From assembly GCA_963773765.1 (NCBI GenBank), contig CAVZCC010000005.1, positions 496,001 through 560,000 on the forward strand: a DNA stretch of 64,000 bases. The letters run 5' to 3'. The stretch is from CAVZCC01 sp963773765. Lineage in GTDB: Bacteria; Actinomycetota; Acidimicrobiia; Acidimicrobiales; Microtrichaceae. The notes beneath the pieces are model-generated. The model was not told the origin of the DNA and made no database searches. It was given only the letters and a program-made list of their open reading frames with translations. Position numbers and translations under genes: made by a program. Shown here one piece after another: positions 17,681 through 27,152 of the stretch (position 1 is its first letter; every line of letters begins with the position of its first letter).

Positions 17681-19985
17681 TCAGCCGATGGCCACGACGA
17701 AAATGCCGGCCAGGATGGCAGCGCCGGCGAAGAACAGCGCTGCGTACTGCTGGATGCGACCCGTCTGCAGGTGGCGCAGGATCCCTCCGGATCCCTCGGC
17801 CGTGGCCCCGACACCGTTCACGGCGCCGTCCACCACCTTCTGGTCGATGTTGTCGTAGACCCAGTTGCCGGCGCCCACGGCGCCCTTGCCCACGCCGTTG
17901 ACGATGGCGTCGATGACGGTGGCGTTGAACCAGTTGGCGGCCCGGGCCAGCGGGCCCTTGACGAAGCCGACGATGACCGTGGTGTAGAGCCAGTCGAAGT
18001 AGTACTTGTTGACCAGGACGTTCTTGCCCCAGGCCGCGACCTTGTTGCGTTCGGCCAGGCCGTGCAGGCCCCGGAACGCACCCTTGAAGAAGTAGCCGTA
18101 GGCGATGCCGATGCCCAGCAGGGCGGCCGAGACCGACACCAGGGCCAGTGGCAGGTTGAAGCCGGCGTGGGTGATCTTGGGGAAGTACAGCCCGACGGGC
18201 TCCACGAACTTCTCGAAGCGGGTCTCGACCGCGGACGGGACGTCGACGAAGCCGGTGATCTCCTTGGGCAGGTTCACCAGGCCGACCAGGGCACCCAGGG
18301 TGGCCAGGATGATGAGCGGCACGGTGATGCGGGGCCCGGACTCGTGCGGGGTCCCGTGGCCGCGGTACTCGCCGTAGAAGGCGTACCAGATGGTCCGGGT
18401 CATGTAGGCCGCGGTGCAGAACGCGGCCAGGATCAGCATGACCATCATCACGTGGTAGGTGCCGTTGGCCCCGTCCGTGCCCGGGAAGGAGCCGGTGCCG
18501 GCCAGGATCTCGTCCTTGGACCAGAACCCGGCCAGGGGGAAGATGCCGGCCAGGGCACCGGTGGCGATCAGGTAGGTCCAGAAGGTCTTGGGCATGACCT
18601 TCCGCAGGCCACCCATGTCGTCGACCATGTTGAAGCTGTGGTGGCAGGCGTGGCTGAGCGAGCCCGCCCCCAGGAACAGGCAGGCCTTGAAGAAGGCGTG
18701 GGTGAAGAGGTGGAACATGGCCGCGGTCCACGCCCCGACGCCGAGCGAGGTCACCATGAACCCGAGCTGGGACACCGTCGAGTAGGCCAGGACCTTCTTG
18801 ATGTCCTTCTGCACGAAGGCCAGCAGCGCCCCGAACAGGGCGGTGACGGCACCGACGACGGCCATCAGGTTGACCGACGACCCGGAGATGGACAGGCCCT
18901 CGAAGAACACCGGGTAGAGGCGGGCCACCATGAAGATGCCGGCCACCACCATGGTGGCGGCGTGGATGAGGGCGGACACCGGGGTGGGGCCGGCCATGGC
19001 GTCCGGCAGCCAGGTGTGCAGGATGAACTGGCCCGACTTGGACATGACGGCCGCGATCAGGCAGCACGACGCCACCAGCAGCAGCGTGTGGGAGATCCCG
19101 CCCTCGGTGGCCAGGATGTTGATGTCCATGATGGAGAAGGACTGGTTGGCGGCGAAGAACAGGATGATCATGCCGATCAGCAGGCCGATGTCCCCGACGC
19201 GGTTGGTCAGGAACGCCTTGAGGGCGGCGTCGGAGTTGGGCTTCTCCTCCCACCAGTGGCCGATCAGCGCGAACGAACAGACGCCGACCAGCTCCCAGCC
19301 CACGATCATCTGCAGCGTGCTCTCCGACAGCACGAAGAACAGCATCGAGGCGGTGAACAGCGACAGGAAGGCGAAGTAGTGGGTGTAGCGCCGGTCGCCG
19401 TGCACGTAGTCGGTGGAGAACACGTGCACCAGGAGGGAGATGAGCGTGACGACCACGAGCATCATCACCGACAGGCCGTCGACCTGCGTGCCCCAGGTGA
19501 TGGAGGCGTCGTTGCCCTCGAACCAGGTGGCGCAGCGCACCACCGGGCGGGTGATCGTCTCCTCCTCGCCCGCCCCGCCGGACGCGCGGCGCCGCGACGG
19601 ACGCGGTCTCGCCGGTGCCGGTGCCGGTGGCACCCTCACCCTCGCCCCCGGAGTGGCCGCCGGACTCCGCCTCGGAGCTGTGGCCGCCCTCGGCCTCGCG
19701 GGCCTCGGCCGCCACCTTGGAGCACGAGCTGGGCACGTCGGACAGGGCCTTGGCCTCCGTGGCCAGCGCCTCGGCCTCCGGCGTCTCGCCCGACACCGTC
19801 GGCGAGTCGTTGGACCACATGAACCAGTTGCCGGCGGTGAGCAGGGAGAACACGAAGGCGATGCCCAGGAAGAAGATGCCGATCTCGGCGCCCTTCTTGG
19901 GCATGCGCTTGCCGAAGAACAGGATCAGCAGGAACGACAGGGCCATGAGGGCCGGGACGATCCAGACGTGCGTGAAGAACCACAT
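17681..19985 (-). CDS. nuoL: NADH-quinone oxidoreductase subunit L with a long acidic insert, one frameshift
   Basis: About 767 aa when repaired, over 100 residues longer than usual. Start MWFFTHVWIVPALMALSFLL gives the first helix. Between helix 2 and the first conserved segment (GLSVMMLVVVTLISLLVHVF) lies an insert of about 90 residues, from SNDSPTVSGE to GAGEEETITRP, rich in Ala, Glu, Ser, Gly and His, with one extra base at about 19582-19595. The rest is standard: SALIHAATMVVAGIF, the lateral-helix C-terminus and KYYFDWLYT. Deleting one base joins the frames. Confidence 0.92.
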
Positions 19986-19994
19986 GGTGCCGAC

Positions 19995-20291
19995 TCAGCC
20001 CTTCAGCTCGTCGAGCTCGTCGATGTCGATGGAACGCTTGTTGCGGTAGATCAGCAGCACGATGGCCAGGCCGACGCCGACCTCCGCCGCGGCCACCGCG
20101 ATGACGAAGAGGGCGAACACCTGCCCGCCCAGGCCCCAGAAGGTGCTGAAGGCGATGAGGTTGATGTTCACCGCGTTGAGGATGAGCTCCACCGACATCA
20201 GGACGAGCACGCCGTTCTTGCGGACGATCACCCCGTAGACGCCCACGCAGAAGAGGACGGCGGCGAGCAGGAGGAACTGGTTCAGCAGCAT
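19995..20291 (-). CDS. nuoK: NADH-quinone oxidoreductase subunit K
   Basis: 98 aa, three membrane helices. Carries the NuoK pattern NGVLVLMSVELILNAVNINL with the buried glutamates needed for proton transfer (SVELILN and AAAEVGVGLA). Normal length. Nine to ten bases separate it from its neighbours nuoJ and nuoL. Confidence 0.96.
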   Translation of the reverse strand: MLLNQFLLLAAVLFCVGVYGVIVRKNGVLVLMSVELILNAVNINLIAFSTFWGLGGQVFALFVIAVAAAEVGVGLAIVLLIYRNKRSIDIDELDELKG

Positions 20292-20301
20292 GGGTCCCTC
20301 C

Positions 20302-20871
20302 TCAGTCCCGTCGGGCCAGGACGATGGCCCCGATGAGGGCGGCGAGCAGGAGCACGGAGACGACCTCGAACGGGATCAGGTAGTCGGAGAAGATGGAGTC
20401 GGCCAGGGCCTGGGTCCGCCCGTTGCCGTTGACGGCGGTGCCGGCGTCGTAGGCGGCGAAGGTGAGCTTGTCGTTGCCGTACGAGCGCACCAGCGCGTAG
20501 CTCAGGACCCCGAGCAGCAGCACGCCGATGGCGATGCCGATGCCGCGCTGGTTGTTGTCCAGGTCGTCGGAGCGGCCCAGCGGCGCCCTGGTCAGCATGA
20601 TGCCGAACAGGAAGAGCACCACGATGGCCCCCAGGTAGACCAGGAACTGGGTGATGGCCACGAACTCGGCCTGCAGGATCAGGTAGACGATGCCGTTGCC
20701 GCCCAGCACCACCACCAGCCACAGCGCGGCGTGCACCACGTTCTTGGTGGTGACCACCCGGATGGCGGCGATGACCATGAACACGGCCAGCACGGCGAAG
20801 ACGATGTTGGCCGGCACGTCGAACGTGGTGGCGGACCCGGCGGCGGCCGTGACGGCTCCCAGCAGGCTCAT
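20302..20871 (-). CDS. nuoJ: NADH-quinone oxidoreductase subunit J
   Basis: 189 aa, five helices. VVTTKNVVHAALWLVVVLGG and EFVAITQFLVYLGAIVVLFL are conserved NuoJ segments, the latter including the pi-bulge helix 3. The loop before helix 5 (about residues 115-160) is longer than in E. coli and polar. The ATG overlaps the nuoI stop by four bases. Confidence 0.95.
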   Translation of the reverse strand: MSLLGAVTAAAGSATTFDVPANIVFAVLAVFMVIAAIRVVTTKNVVHAALWLVVVLGGNGIVYLILQAEFVAITQFLVYLGAIVVLFLFGIMLTRAPLGRSDDLDNNQRGIGIAIGVLLLGVLSYALVRSYGNDKLTFAAYDAGTAVNGNGRTQALADSIFSDYLIPFEVVSVLLLAALIGAIVLARRD

Positions 20872-21410
20872 CGGGGCACCTTCTTGACCTTGGCCTCCGA
20901 GCCCGCCTCGTAGGGCTCGAAGTCCGGCACGGTGCCCATCCACTGGTCCAGACGCTGCTTGTCGTGCAGCAGGTCCTGGATGCGCACCTCGGAGTACTCG
21001 TACTCGGGGCTCCAGAACAGCGCCTCGAAGGGGCACACCTCGACGCAGATGCCGCAGTACATGCAGAGCGAGAAGTCGATGTCGAAGCGGTCCAGGTCGT
21101 TGACCGACCGGGGCTTGCCGCCCTCCCGGCGGGGCGGGGCCAGGGTCTTGTGGGCCTCGATGTAGATGCACCAGTCCGGGCACTCACGGGCACAGAGCAT
21201 GCACGCCGTGCAGTTGTCCTCCTTGAGGGCGATGACGCCGCGGGCCCGTGGGGCCGGCGCCTCCTTCTCATGGGGGTACTGCACGGTGGCCGCGCCCTTG
21301 GAGGGCGACGGCGGACGCAGCATCCCGTCCGGGAAGACGGTCTCCTTGGCGGTCCGGAGCGTGACGCCCAGGCCCTTGAGCACGCCCGGCACCTTCGGCT
21401 TGGACGGCAT
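20868..21410 (-). CDS. nuoI: NADH-quinone oxidoreductase subunit I (two 4Fe-4S clusters)
   Basis: 180 aa. Two cluster motifs, CTACMLCARECP and CMYCGICVEVCPFEAL, bind N6a and N6b, which carry electrons to cluster N2 in NuoB. The tail after FWSPEYEYSE is about 35 residues of charged sequence. The N-terminus before ALKEDNCTAC has a short insert rich in Pro/Ala. Start overlaps the nuoH stop (TGATG). Confidence 0.96.
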   Translation of the reverse strand: MPSKPKVPGVLKGLGVTLRTAKETVFPDGMLRPPSPSKGAATVQYPHEKEAPAPRARGVIALKEDNCTACMLCARECPDWCIYIEAHKTLAPPRREGGKPRSVNDLDRFDIDFSLCMYCGICVEVCPFEALFWSPEYEYSEVRIQDLLHDKQRLDQWMGTVPDFEPYEAGSEAKVKKVPR

Positions 21411-22450
21411 CAGAACACCACCTTCAGGACGGCCGTGACCGCGATGTTGGCCAGTGCGATCGGGATCAGGAACTTCCAGGCCAGGCGCTGGAGCTGGTCC
21501 TCACGGAACCGGGGCAGGCTGAACCGGGCCCAGAACACCACGCCGACCAGCAGCACGGCCTTGAGCGAGATCATGATCGGGCCGATCACGTGCATGGCGC
21601 CGTCCGAGACGCCCCAGCTGTCCGGCACGGCCCAGCCGCCCAGGAACAGGGTGGATGCCACAGCGGCGAAGCCGACCGCGGTGGCGAACTCGGCGATGAA
21701 GTACACGAGGAAGCGGATGCCGGTGTACTCGACCATGTAGCCGGCCACCAGCTCCGACTCCGCCACCGGCATGTCGAAGGGGGTCTGGGCCAGCTCGGCC
21801 TGCATGGCGATGGCGAAGACCAGGAACCCGATGAGCTGGGTGATCACGTAGGGGTTGCCGAAGGCGGCGACGCCGAAGATCTCCCCGCCGGCCTGGGCCG
21901 CCACGATGTCCTGCATGTTGAGGCTGCCGGCCTGGATGACCACGCCGATGACGGCCAGCACCAGGGGCAGCTCGTAGGCGATGAGCTGGCCGCCGGCCCG
22001 CAGCGCACCCATGAGGGCGTACTTGTTGGCCGAGGCCCAGCCGGCCATGAGGATGGCCACCACCGACAGCGAGGACATGGCCAGCACGTAGTAGACGCCG
22101 GTGCCCAGGTCCGCGATCACCGCGTTGGGGCCGGCCGGGATGACCACGAACATCAGGAAGGTGGACGCCAGCACGATGGCAGGGGCCAGGCCGAAGATCA
22201 GCCGGTCGCTGTTCTCGGTGTGGATGTCCTCCTTCTGCAGCCACTTGCCGACCTCCGCCAGCAGCTGCATGGAGCCGTAGGGCCCGGCCTCCATGGGGCC
22301 GAGCCGGCTCTGCATGAAGCTCACGAACTTGAACAGGTAGAGGTAGACGACCCCACCCGTGAGCAACAGCACGGCGACGAGGCCGGCCAGCAGGCGGATG
22401 ACGGTCTGCTGCCAGTACGCGAGCTCCAGGCCCAGGAACGCATGGGTCAT
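21410..22450 (-). CDS. nuoH: NADH-quinone oxidoreductase subunit H
   Basis: 346 aa, eight helices. LIAYELPLVLAVIGVVIQAG, AELAQTPFDMPVAESELVAGY and the quinone-cavity loop FMQSRLGPMEAGPYG are diagnostic. NuoH connects the quinone site to the membrane arm. The ATG at 22448-22450 overlaps the nuoD stop directly (ATGA), so no nuoE, F or G lies between. Confidence 0.96.
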   Translation of the reverse strand: MTHAFLGLELAYWQQTVIRLLAGLVAVLLLTGGVVYLYLFKFVSFMQSRLGPMEAGPYGSMQLLAEVGKWLQKEDIHTENSDRLIFGLAPAIVLASTFLMFVVIPAGPNAVIADLGTGVYYVLAMSSLSVVAILMAGWASANKYALMGALRAGGQLIAYELPLVLAVIGVVIQAGSLNMQDIVAAQAGGEIFGVAAFGNPYVITQLIGFLVFAIAMQAELAQTPFDMPVAESELVAGYMVEYTGIRFLVYFIAEFATAVGFAAVASTLFLGGWAVPDSWGVSDGAMHVIGPIMISLKAVLLVGVVFWARFSLPRFREDQLQRLAWKFLIPIALANIAVTAVLKVVF

Positions 22451-23620
22451 CGGTCGATGTCCCCCAGGATGAAGTAGAGCGACGCCAGGATCGTGATGAT
22501 GTCCGGCACGTACACGCCGCGCAGGAGCCACGGCGTGATGGAGACGTTGTTGAAGCTGGCCGAGCGGATCTTCACCCGGAACGGGGTGAGGTCGCCCTTG
22601 GAGACCACGTAGTAGCCCATCTCGCCCAGCGGGTTCTCGGTGGAGACCCAGGCCTCGCCCTCGGGCACCTTGATGATGCGGGGCACCTTGGCCATGACCG
22701 GTCCGCTGGGCACGCCGTCGCAGAGCTGGTCGATGATGTGGGTGGCCTCACGGGTCTCCTGCATGCGGACCCAGAACCGTGCGAACGAGTCGCCGTCCGG
22801 ATGGGTCCAGACCTTCCAGTCCACGCTCGGGGTAGGCCAGGCCGATGCAGTTGTCCCGGCGCAGGTCCCAGTCGATGCCGGAGGCCCGGGCGTTGGCGCC
22901 GGACAGGCCGTACTGCATGGCCACGTCGGCCGGGATGACGCCGATGCCCCGGGTGCGCTCCTGGAAGATCTCGTTCCCCATGATGAGGTCCTCGATCTCG
23001 TCGCAGAAGGTGCGCACCTTCTCCATGACCCCCTTGGTGTCCTCCAACCAGCCCTTGGGCAGGTCGTCCTTGAGGCCGCCGATGCGGTCGAAGTTGGGGT
23101 GGAACCGGCCGCCGGTGACCCGCTCGATCTGGTCCAGGACGAACTCCCGGTCCCGGAAGGCGAAGAACACCGGGGTGATGGCCCCCAGCTGCACGCCCAT
23201 GTCGCCCAGGAACAGGATGATGTTGGCGATCCGGGACATCTCGAAGAGGATCGTGCGGATCCAGGTGGCCCGGGGCGGCGCCTCCACGCCCATCAGCCGC
23301 TCGGCGGCCAGGATGAAGGGGACCTCGTTGGCGAAGCTGCCCAGCCAGTCGATCCGGTTCACGATCGTGGTGATCTGGGCGTAGGTCCGGACCTCGGCCA
23401 GCTTCTCGTAGCCCCGGTGCATGTAGCCGGCCATGGGCTCGGCGGCCACGACCTGCTCGCCGTCGAGGCGGGCCACGATCCGCAGCGTGCCGTGGGTGGC
23501 CGGGTGCTGGGGGCCGATGTTGAGGGTCATGCCCTCCGTCTCCAGCTCCACGTTGACCCGGGCGTCCGCGGCGCGGGCCGCGATGTACTGCAGCTTCTGG
23601 CGATCGGTGATGGCCGTCAC
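22447..23620 (-). CDS. nuoD: NADH-quinone oxidoreductase subunit D, one frameshift
   Basis: About 390 aa repaired, GTG start. Quinone-site motif GPQHPATHGTLRIVARLDGE near the N-terminus, NRIDWLGSFANEVPF and, in the second frame, KVPRIIKVPEGEAWVSTENP and the C-terminal DIITILASLYFILGDIDR. A single extra base at about 22824-22831 (CCCGAGCGTGGAC) splits the gene; removing it restores YPSVDWKVWTHPDGD. The subunit hosts the arginine that MidA/NDUFAF7 methylates in mitochondria. Confidence 0.93.
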
Positions 23621-24378
23621 GACGAGGCCTCCTCATCGGCCGGGGCATCGTCGGCACCGGCGGGGTCATCGTCGGTGGGCATGGGCTCCACGTCCACGAT
23701 GCCGGGCCAGGGCTTGACCATGCGGGCCAGGAGCGGGAAGTCCTTGCGCAGGGGGTGGCCCTCGAACTCGGTGGGCAGGTAGATGTGGCGCAGGCCGGGG
23801 TGGCCGGTGAAGGTCAGGCCGTACATCTCCCAGGCCTCACGCTCGTGCCAGTCCGCACCGGCGTAGACCGGCACCCAGGAGTCGATGGTCAGGGTGTCGT
23901 CGGGGATGTCGGCCTTGAGCGTGACGCCCCAGAAGTTGCCCGGCTCGCCCACATGGGCCACGCGGGCGAAGGCCTGGAACCGGGTGCTGCCGCCGGTGAC
24001 GCCCTGGGCCATCTCCGCCGACGGCGCCGCGGCGGCCCCGCCGGACTCCTCCGCCAGCACGGTGTCCACCAGCGAGTCCATGGAGCGGCCGAAGGGCGAC
24101 GGCAGCCAGTCCACCGCCGACAGGAACGTGAAGTAGCGGGCGCCGACGCGGTGCCGGGCCACCTCGGCCGCGGTGCGCCACGCGTCGGTGCGGACCCGGA
24201 TGGTGAGGTCCAGGCCGGCCACGATGGCCGAGTCCACCACGGCGTCGCCCAGCGCCTCGGTGAAGCCGGCCAGGATCTCCTCGCGGCGCTCGTCCCGCTC
24301 GGCGGGGGCCTCCGGGGCCGAGGCGTCCCCGGTGTCCGGGGCGGCGGTGTCGGTGTCGTTCGCGTCGGCCACCGTCAC
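23617..24378 (-). CDS. nuoC: NADH-quinone oxidoreductase subunit C
   Basis: 253 aa from the GTG that overlaps the nuoB stop. The family signature is HEREAWEMYGLTFTGHPGLR (slightly varied from HEREVYDMFGI) and LPTEFEGHPLRKDFPL. Acidic/Ala-rich stretches at both ends (about 1-30 and 225-253) extend it beyond the core. It forms part of the peripheral arm with NuoD. Confidence 0.93.
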   Translation of the reverse strand: MTVADANDTDTAAPDTGDASAPEAPAERDERREEILAGFTEALGDAVVDSAIVAGLDLTIRVRTDAWRTAAEVARHRVGARYFTFLSAVDWLPSPFGRSMDSLVDTVLAEESGGAAAAPSAEMAQGVTGGSTRFQAFARVAHVGEPGNFWGVTLKADIPDDTLTIDSWVPVYAGADWHEREAWEMYGLTFTGHPGLRHIYLPTEFEGHPLRKDFPLLARMVKPWPGIVDVEPMPTDDDPAGADDAPADEEASS

Positions 24379-24881
24379 TCCACCACGATCGCTTCGCCGG
24401 TCCAGCGCTTGGCCATGTCCTCGTTCTGGATGCGCTCCTGCAGGAGCACCACGCCCTCGAGCAGCGCCTCGGGCCGCGGCGGGCAGCCCGGCACGTAGAC
24501 GTCCACCGGGATGATCTGGTCCACGCCCTTGGTGACCGAGTAGCTGTCCCAGTAGGGCCCGCCGCAGTTGGCACAGGAGCCCATGGAGATCACGTACTTG
24601 GGATCCGGCATCTGCTCGTAGAGCCGCAGGATGGCCGGGGCCATCTTGTCCGTCACCGTGCCGGAGATGACCACCAGGTCCGCCTGGCGGGGGCTGGCGG
24701 GCAGCGGGATGACGCCCAGGCGCATGACGTCGTAGCGGGGCGAGCCGAAGGCGGCGCCCATCTCGATCGCGCAGCACGCCAGGCCCCACTGGTACACCCA
24801 CAGGGAGTACTTGCGGGACAGGTTGAGCAGCTTGGTGAGCGGCTTGGGGATCTTGCCGCTCTCGACCAGCCCTAGGCCCAC
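24375..24881 (-). CDS. nuoB: NADH-quinone oxidoreductase subunit B
   Basis: 168 aa if translation starts at the GTG 24879-24881, inside the end of nuoA. Ligands of cluster N2 are visible: the tandem Cys of GLACCAIEMGAAFGS, then GSCANCGG and VYVPGCPPRPEALLEG. Length and motifs are normal. Confidence 0.94.
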   Translation of the reverse strand: MGLGLVESGKIPKPLTKLLNLSRKYSLWVYQWGLACCAIEMGAAFGSPRYDVMRLGVIPLPASPRQADLVVISGTVTDKMAPAILRLYEQMPDPKYVISMGSCANCGGPYWDSYSVTKGVDQIIPVDVYVPGCPPRPEALLEGVVLLQERIQNEDMAKRWTGEAIVVE

Positions 24882-25249
24882 TTCAGGACCCCCTTGCGCC
24901 AGGCGTAGACGAGTCCCAGGAGCAGGATGAAGATGAACAGGAACATCTCGACCAGGCCGAAGGTCCCGAACGCCTCCAGGCGGGTGGCCCAGGGGAAGAT
25001 GAACACCGCCTCCACGTCGAACATGACGAAGAGCAGGGCGAAGATGTAGTAGCGGACCTGGCTCTGGGACCACATGTCGCCGATCGGGTCCACACCGGAC
25101 TCGTAGGCGATGTACTTCTGGCCCTGCTTGTGGTCCGGCCGGAGCAGCCACGCGATCACCAGCAGGAGCCCGACGAGCAGGAATCCCAGGGAGGCGAAGA
25201 TCCCGACCGTGAGGTAGTCGCGCAGGAAGTCGCTGAGCGGGTTCGACAT
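24872..25249 (-). CDS. nuoA: NADH-quinone oxidoreductase subunit A, first gene of the nuo operon
   Basis: 125 aa, three helices. YESGVDPIGDMWSQSQVRYY and FVMFDVEAVFIFPWATRL are the conserved loop and helix. The ATG is only eight bases past a candidate -10 box, so the transcript may be leaderless. Confidence 0.95.
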   Translation of the reverse strand: MSNPLSDFLRDYLTVGIFASLGFLLVGLLLVIAWLLRPDHKQGQKYIAYESGVDPIGDMWSQSQVRYYIFALLFVMFDVEAVFIFPWATRLEAFGTFGLVEMFLFIFILLLGLVYAWRKGVLKWA

Positions 25250-25257
25250 CGGCTGGG

Positions 25258-25287
25258 AGACTACTCAGCACCGCCAAGCAGGGCCAA
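25258..25287 (-). promoter_or_regulatory. Candidate promoter of the nuo operon
   Basis: TTGGCC (25282-25287) and TAGTCT (25258-25263) with an 18-base spacer on the minus strand, in the 88-base gap between the Wzz-kinase stop and nuoA. The -10 matches that before tRNA-Thr exactly. The predicted start site falls at or next to the nuoA ATG. Confidence 0.45.
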
Positions 25288-25337
25288 AGTTCCCGCCGGA
25301 ACCACCCTCGGGGGATGCCGACGCCGGCACCGGGCGG

Positions 25338-27152
25338 TCAGTTGTGGCGGGGCGGAGCCGGGGCGAACGTGGGCGGACCGGGAGCACCCGTTGCCTGACC
25401 GTTCACCGCCGGGCCGGGTCCGGCCGGCGGCGGAGCGGCCGGCGGCGGAGGTCCGGCGGGCTGCGTGGTTGCGGCCGGCTGGGGCGTTGCGGCCGGCTGG
25501 GGAGTTGCGGCCGGCCGGGGCGTCGCCGGGCGGGGAGCACCGAACGCGGGGCCGAGCGTGGGGATCTCGTCGCCGTCCTGGGGTGCGTAGTAGTCCTCGA
25601 AGTCGGTCTGGATCCGACCCAGCCCGGGCGTCCCGATCAGCACCACGCCCATCACGTGCGCCCCGTGCATGCGCAACTGGTCCATCGTGGTGGTCAGGGT
25701 GCTGCGGGCGGTGCGCCCGGAGCGAACCACCAGGATCACCTCGTCCACGACCGGGAGCAGGTCGATGGCATCGTTGGCCGCCTCGATCGGACAGGAGTCC
25801 ACCAGGACGGTCCCGCCCTGCCTCGACGCGTCGGAGATCAGCTCGCGGGCGGCCTCGGCCAGGCCCACGACCTCCTTGGTGGCGGGACCGCTGGGCGCGA
25901 CCCAGAGCCTCTCCACCGGTGTGCGGTGGACCACCTCGGCGTGGGTCGGCCGGTGGAGGTCGAGCCGGGCCAGGTCCCGGATGCCGGGCTCACCCGGCGC
26001 GCCCAGGAGTCGGTCCACCGACGGACGGCGGAAGTCGCCGCCGACCACCAGCGTGACGGCGCCGGCCTCGGCCATCGCCAGCCCGGTCAGGGCCACGGTG
26101 GTGGACTTGCCCTCCCCGGGGGAGGCCGAGGTGATCATGAACACCCGGGGCGTCCGGGGACGGCCCTCGGCATCCACGGCGGCGGAGAACCGCGGATTGG
26201 CCTGGAGGAACTGGATGGCGGAGCGGATGCGGCGGTTCGGCTCCGCCCACGCCCCGGCGATCTCGAGCCGGCCGTCCGGGGTGCGGGGCATCCGCTTCCG
26301 GGGGACGTTGCCGACCTCCGCCAGGATCGGGACGTCCACCGCGTCGACCAGCTCGTCCCTGGTGTCGATCCGGGGTGACACCCGCTCCAGAACCATGACC
26401 AGCCCGGCACCCAGGACCAGACCGACCAGGGCCAGCACGGCCATGCGGAACAGCGGCGAGCTGGGGACCGGAAGCAGGTTGTTGTCCACCACGGTGGGGG
26501 CCTCGGCACCGAGGGAGGTGTAGGGCTTGGTGGACTGCGCGTTGGCCCGGAAGTCGCTGACCTGCTGCTGGGCCTGGAGGACGGTGTCGTTGAGCGCCTT
26601 CCGCTGGGCCACCAGTGCTTCGGATCCCGGCTCGGCCGAGCCCTGGGCGATCGTCGGGTTGGCAGCGTCGAAGGACTGGAGCGCCGCCGTGGCCTGGTCC
26701 AGGCTGCGCTGGATCTCCACGCCGCGTGCATCCTGGTCCTTGAGCAGCTCGGCGTTGATGACGTCCAGGAAGGACTGGACGAAGGCGTCCACCCGGCGGG
26801 TGGCGAGCACGGAATCGGTGTCCTCGGTCGATACCTCGATGGACGAGCTCTCCAGGTTGGGAACCGCCTCCATCTCCGCCGCGAGCTCCTTGACCTGGTC
26901 GGGTTCGCCCAGCTGCTCGGCAGCCTGCTCAGCCACGGCCCCCCGGGTGATACGCAGTGCGTCCTGGTCCACGTTTCCCTGGGCGGCACCGCCGGTGGCC
27001 CGGTTGGCGACCACCACCTCGGAGGCCCGGTACAGCGTCTGCGACCGGGACGGGGCGATCAGGGACGACGCTGCTCCGGCCAACGCCCCCAGGACGAGCG
27101 CGACCACGACGACGGGCCATCGTCGTTTCAGCACCGCTCGGATCTTGGTCAC
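25338..27152 (-). CDS. Wzz chain-length regulator fused to a BY-kinase-like ATPase
   Basis: 604 aa. N-terminal helix (about 11-33), a Wzz periplasmic domain with coiled-coil character, a second helix (about 235-257), then a cytosolic P-loop domain: Walker A ITSASPGEGKSTT, Walker A' VVGGDFRRP (usually D-x-D-x-R) and Walker B VLVDSCP. Such proteins control polysaccharide chain length and export. After DFEDYYAP the last 85 residues are Pro/Ala/Gln repeats with no tyrosine cluster, so the usual autophosphorylation tail is missing. It overlaps the next gene by GTGA. Confidence 0.87.
   Translation of the reverse strand: MTKIRAVLKRRWPVVVVALVLGALAGAASSLIAPSRSQTLYRASEVVVANRATGGAAQGNVDQDALRITRGAVAEQAAEQLGEPDQVKELAAEMEAVPNLESSSIEVSTEDTDSVLATRRVDAFVQSFLDVINAELLKDQDARGVEIQRSLDQATAALQSFDAANPTIAQGSAEPGSEALVAQRKALNDTVLQAQQQVSDFRANAQSTKPYTSLGAEAPTVVDNNLLPVPSSPLFRMAVLALVGLVLGAGLVMVLERVSPRIDTRDELVDAVDVPILAEVGNVPRKRMPRTPDGRLEIAGAWAEPNRRIRSAIQFLQANPRFSAAVDAEGRPRTPRVFMITSASPGEGKSTTVALTGLAMAEAGAVTLVVGGDFRRPSVDRLLGAPGEPGIRDLARLDLHRPTHAEVVHRTPVERLWVAPSGPATKEVVGLAEAARELISDASRQGGTVLVDSCPIEAANDAIDLLPVVDEVILVVRSGRTARSTLTTTMDQLRMHGAHVMGVVLIGTPGLGRIQTDFEDYYAPQDGDEIPTLGPAFGAPRPATPRPAATPQPAATPQPAATTQPAGPPPPAAPPPAGPGPAVNGQATGAPGPPTFAPAPPRHN
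25468..25521 (-). repeat. Three 18-bp tandem repeats in the Wzz-kinase tail
   Basis: Three near-identical 18-base units (plus-strand GTTGCGGCCGGCTGGGGC), in frame, encode repeated Pro-Gln-Pro-Ala-Ala-Thr. Unit number could vary between strains by slippage. Confidence 0.8.

Noticed and set aside
13630..17901. Very long plus-strand open frame opposite midA and the nuo genes
   Set aside because: It is rich in His, Gln, Gly, Asp and Val with no domain, which is the usual antisense shadow of GC-rich coding sequence.
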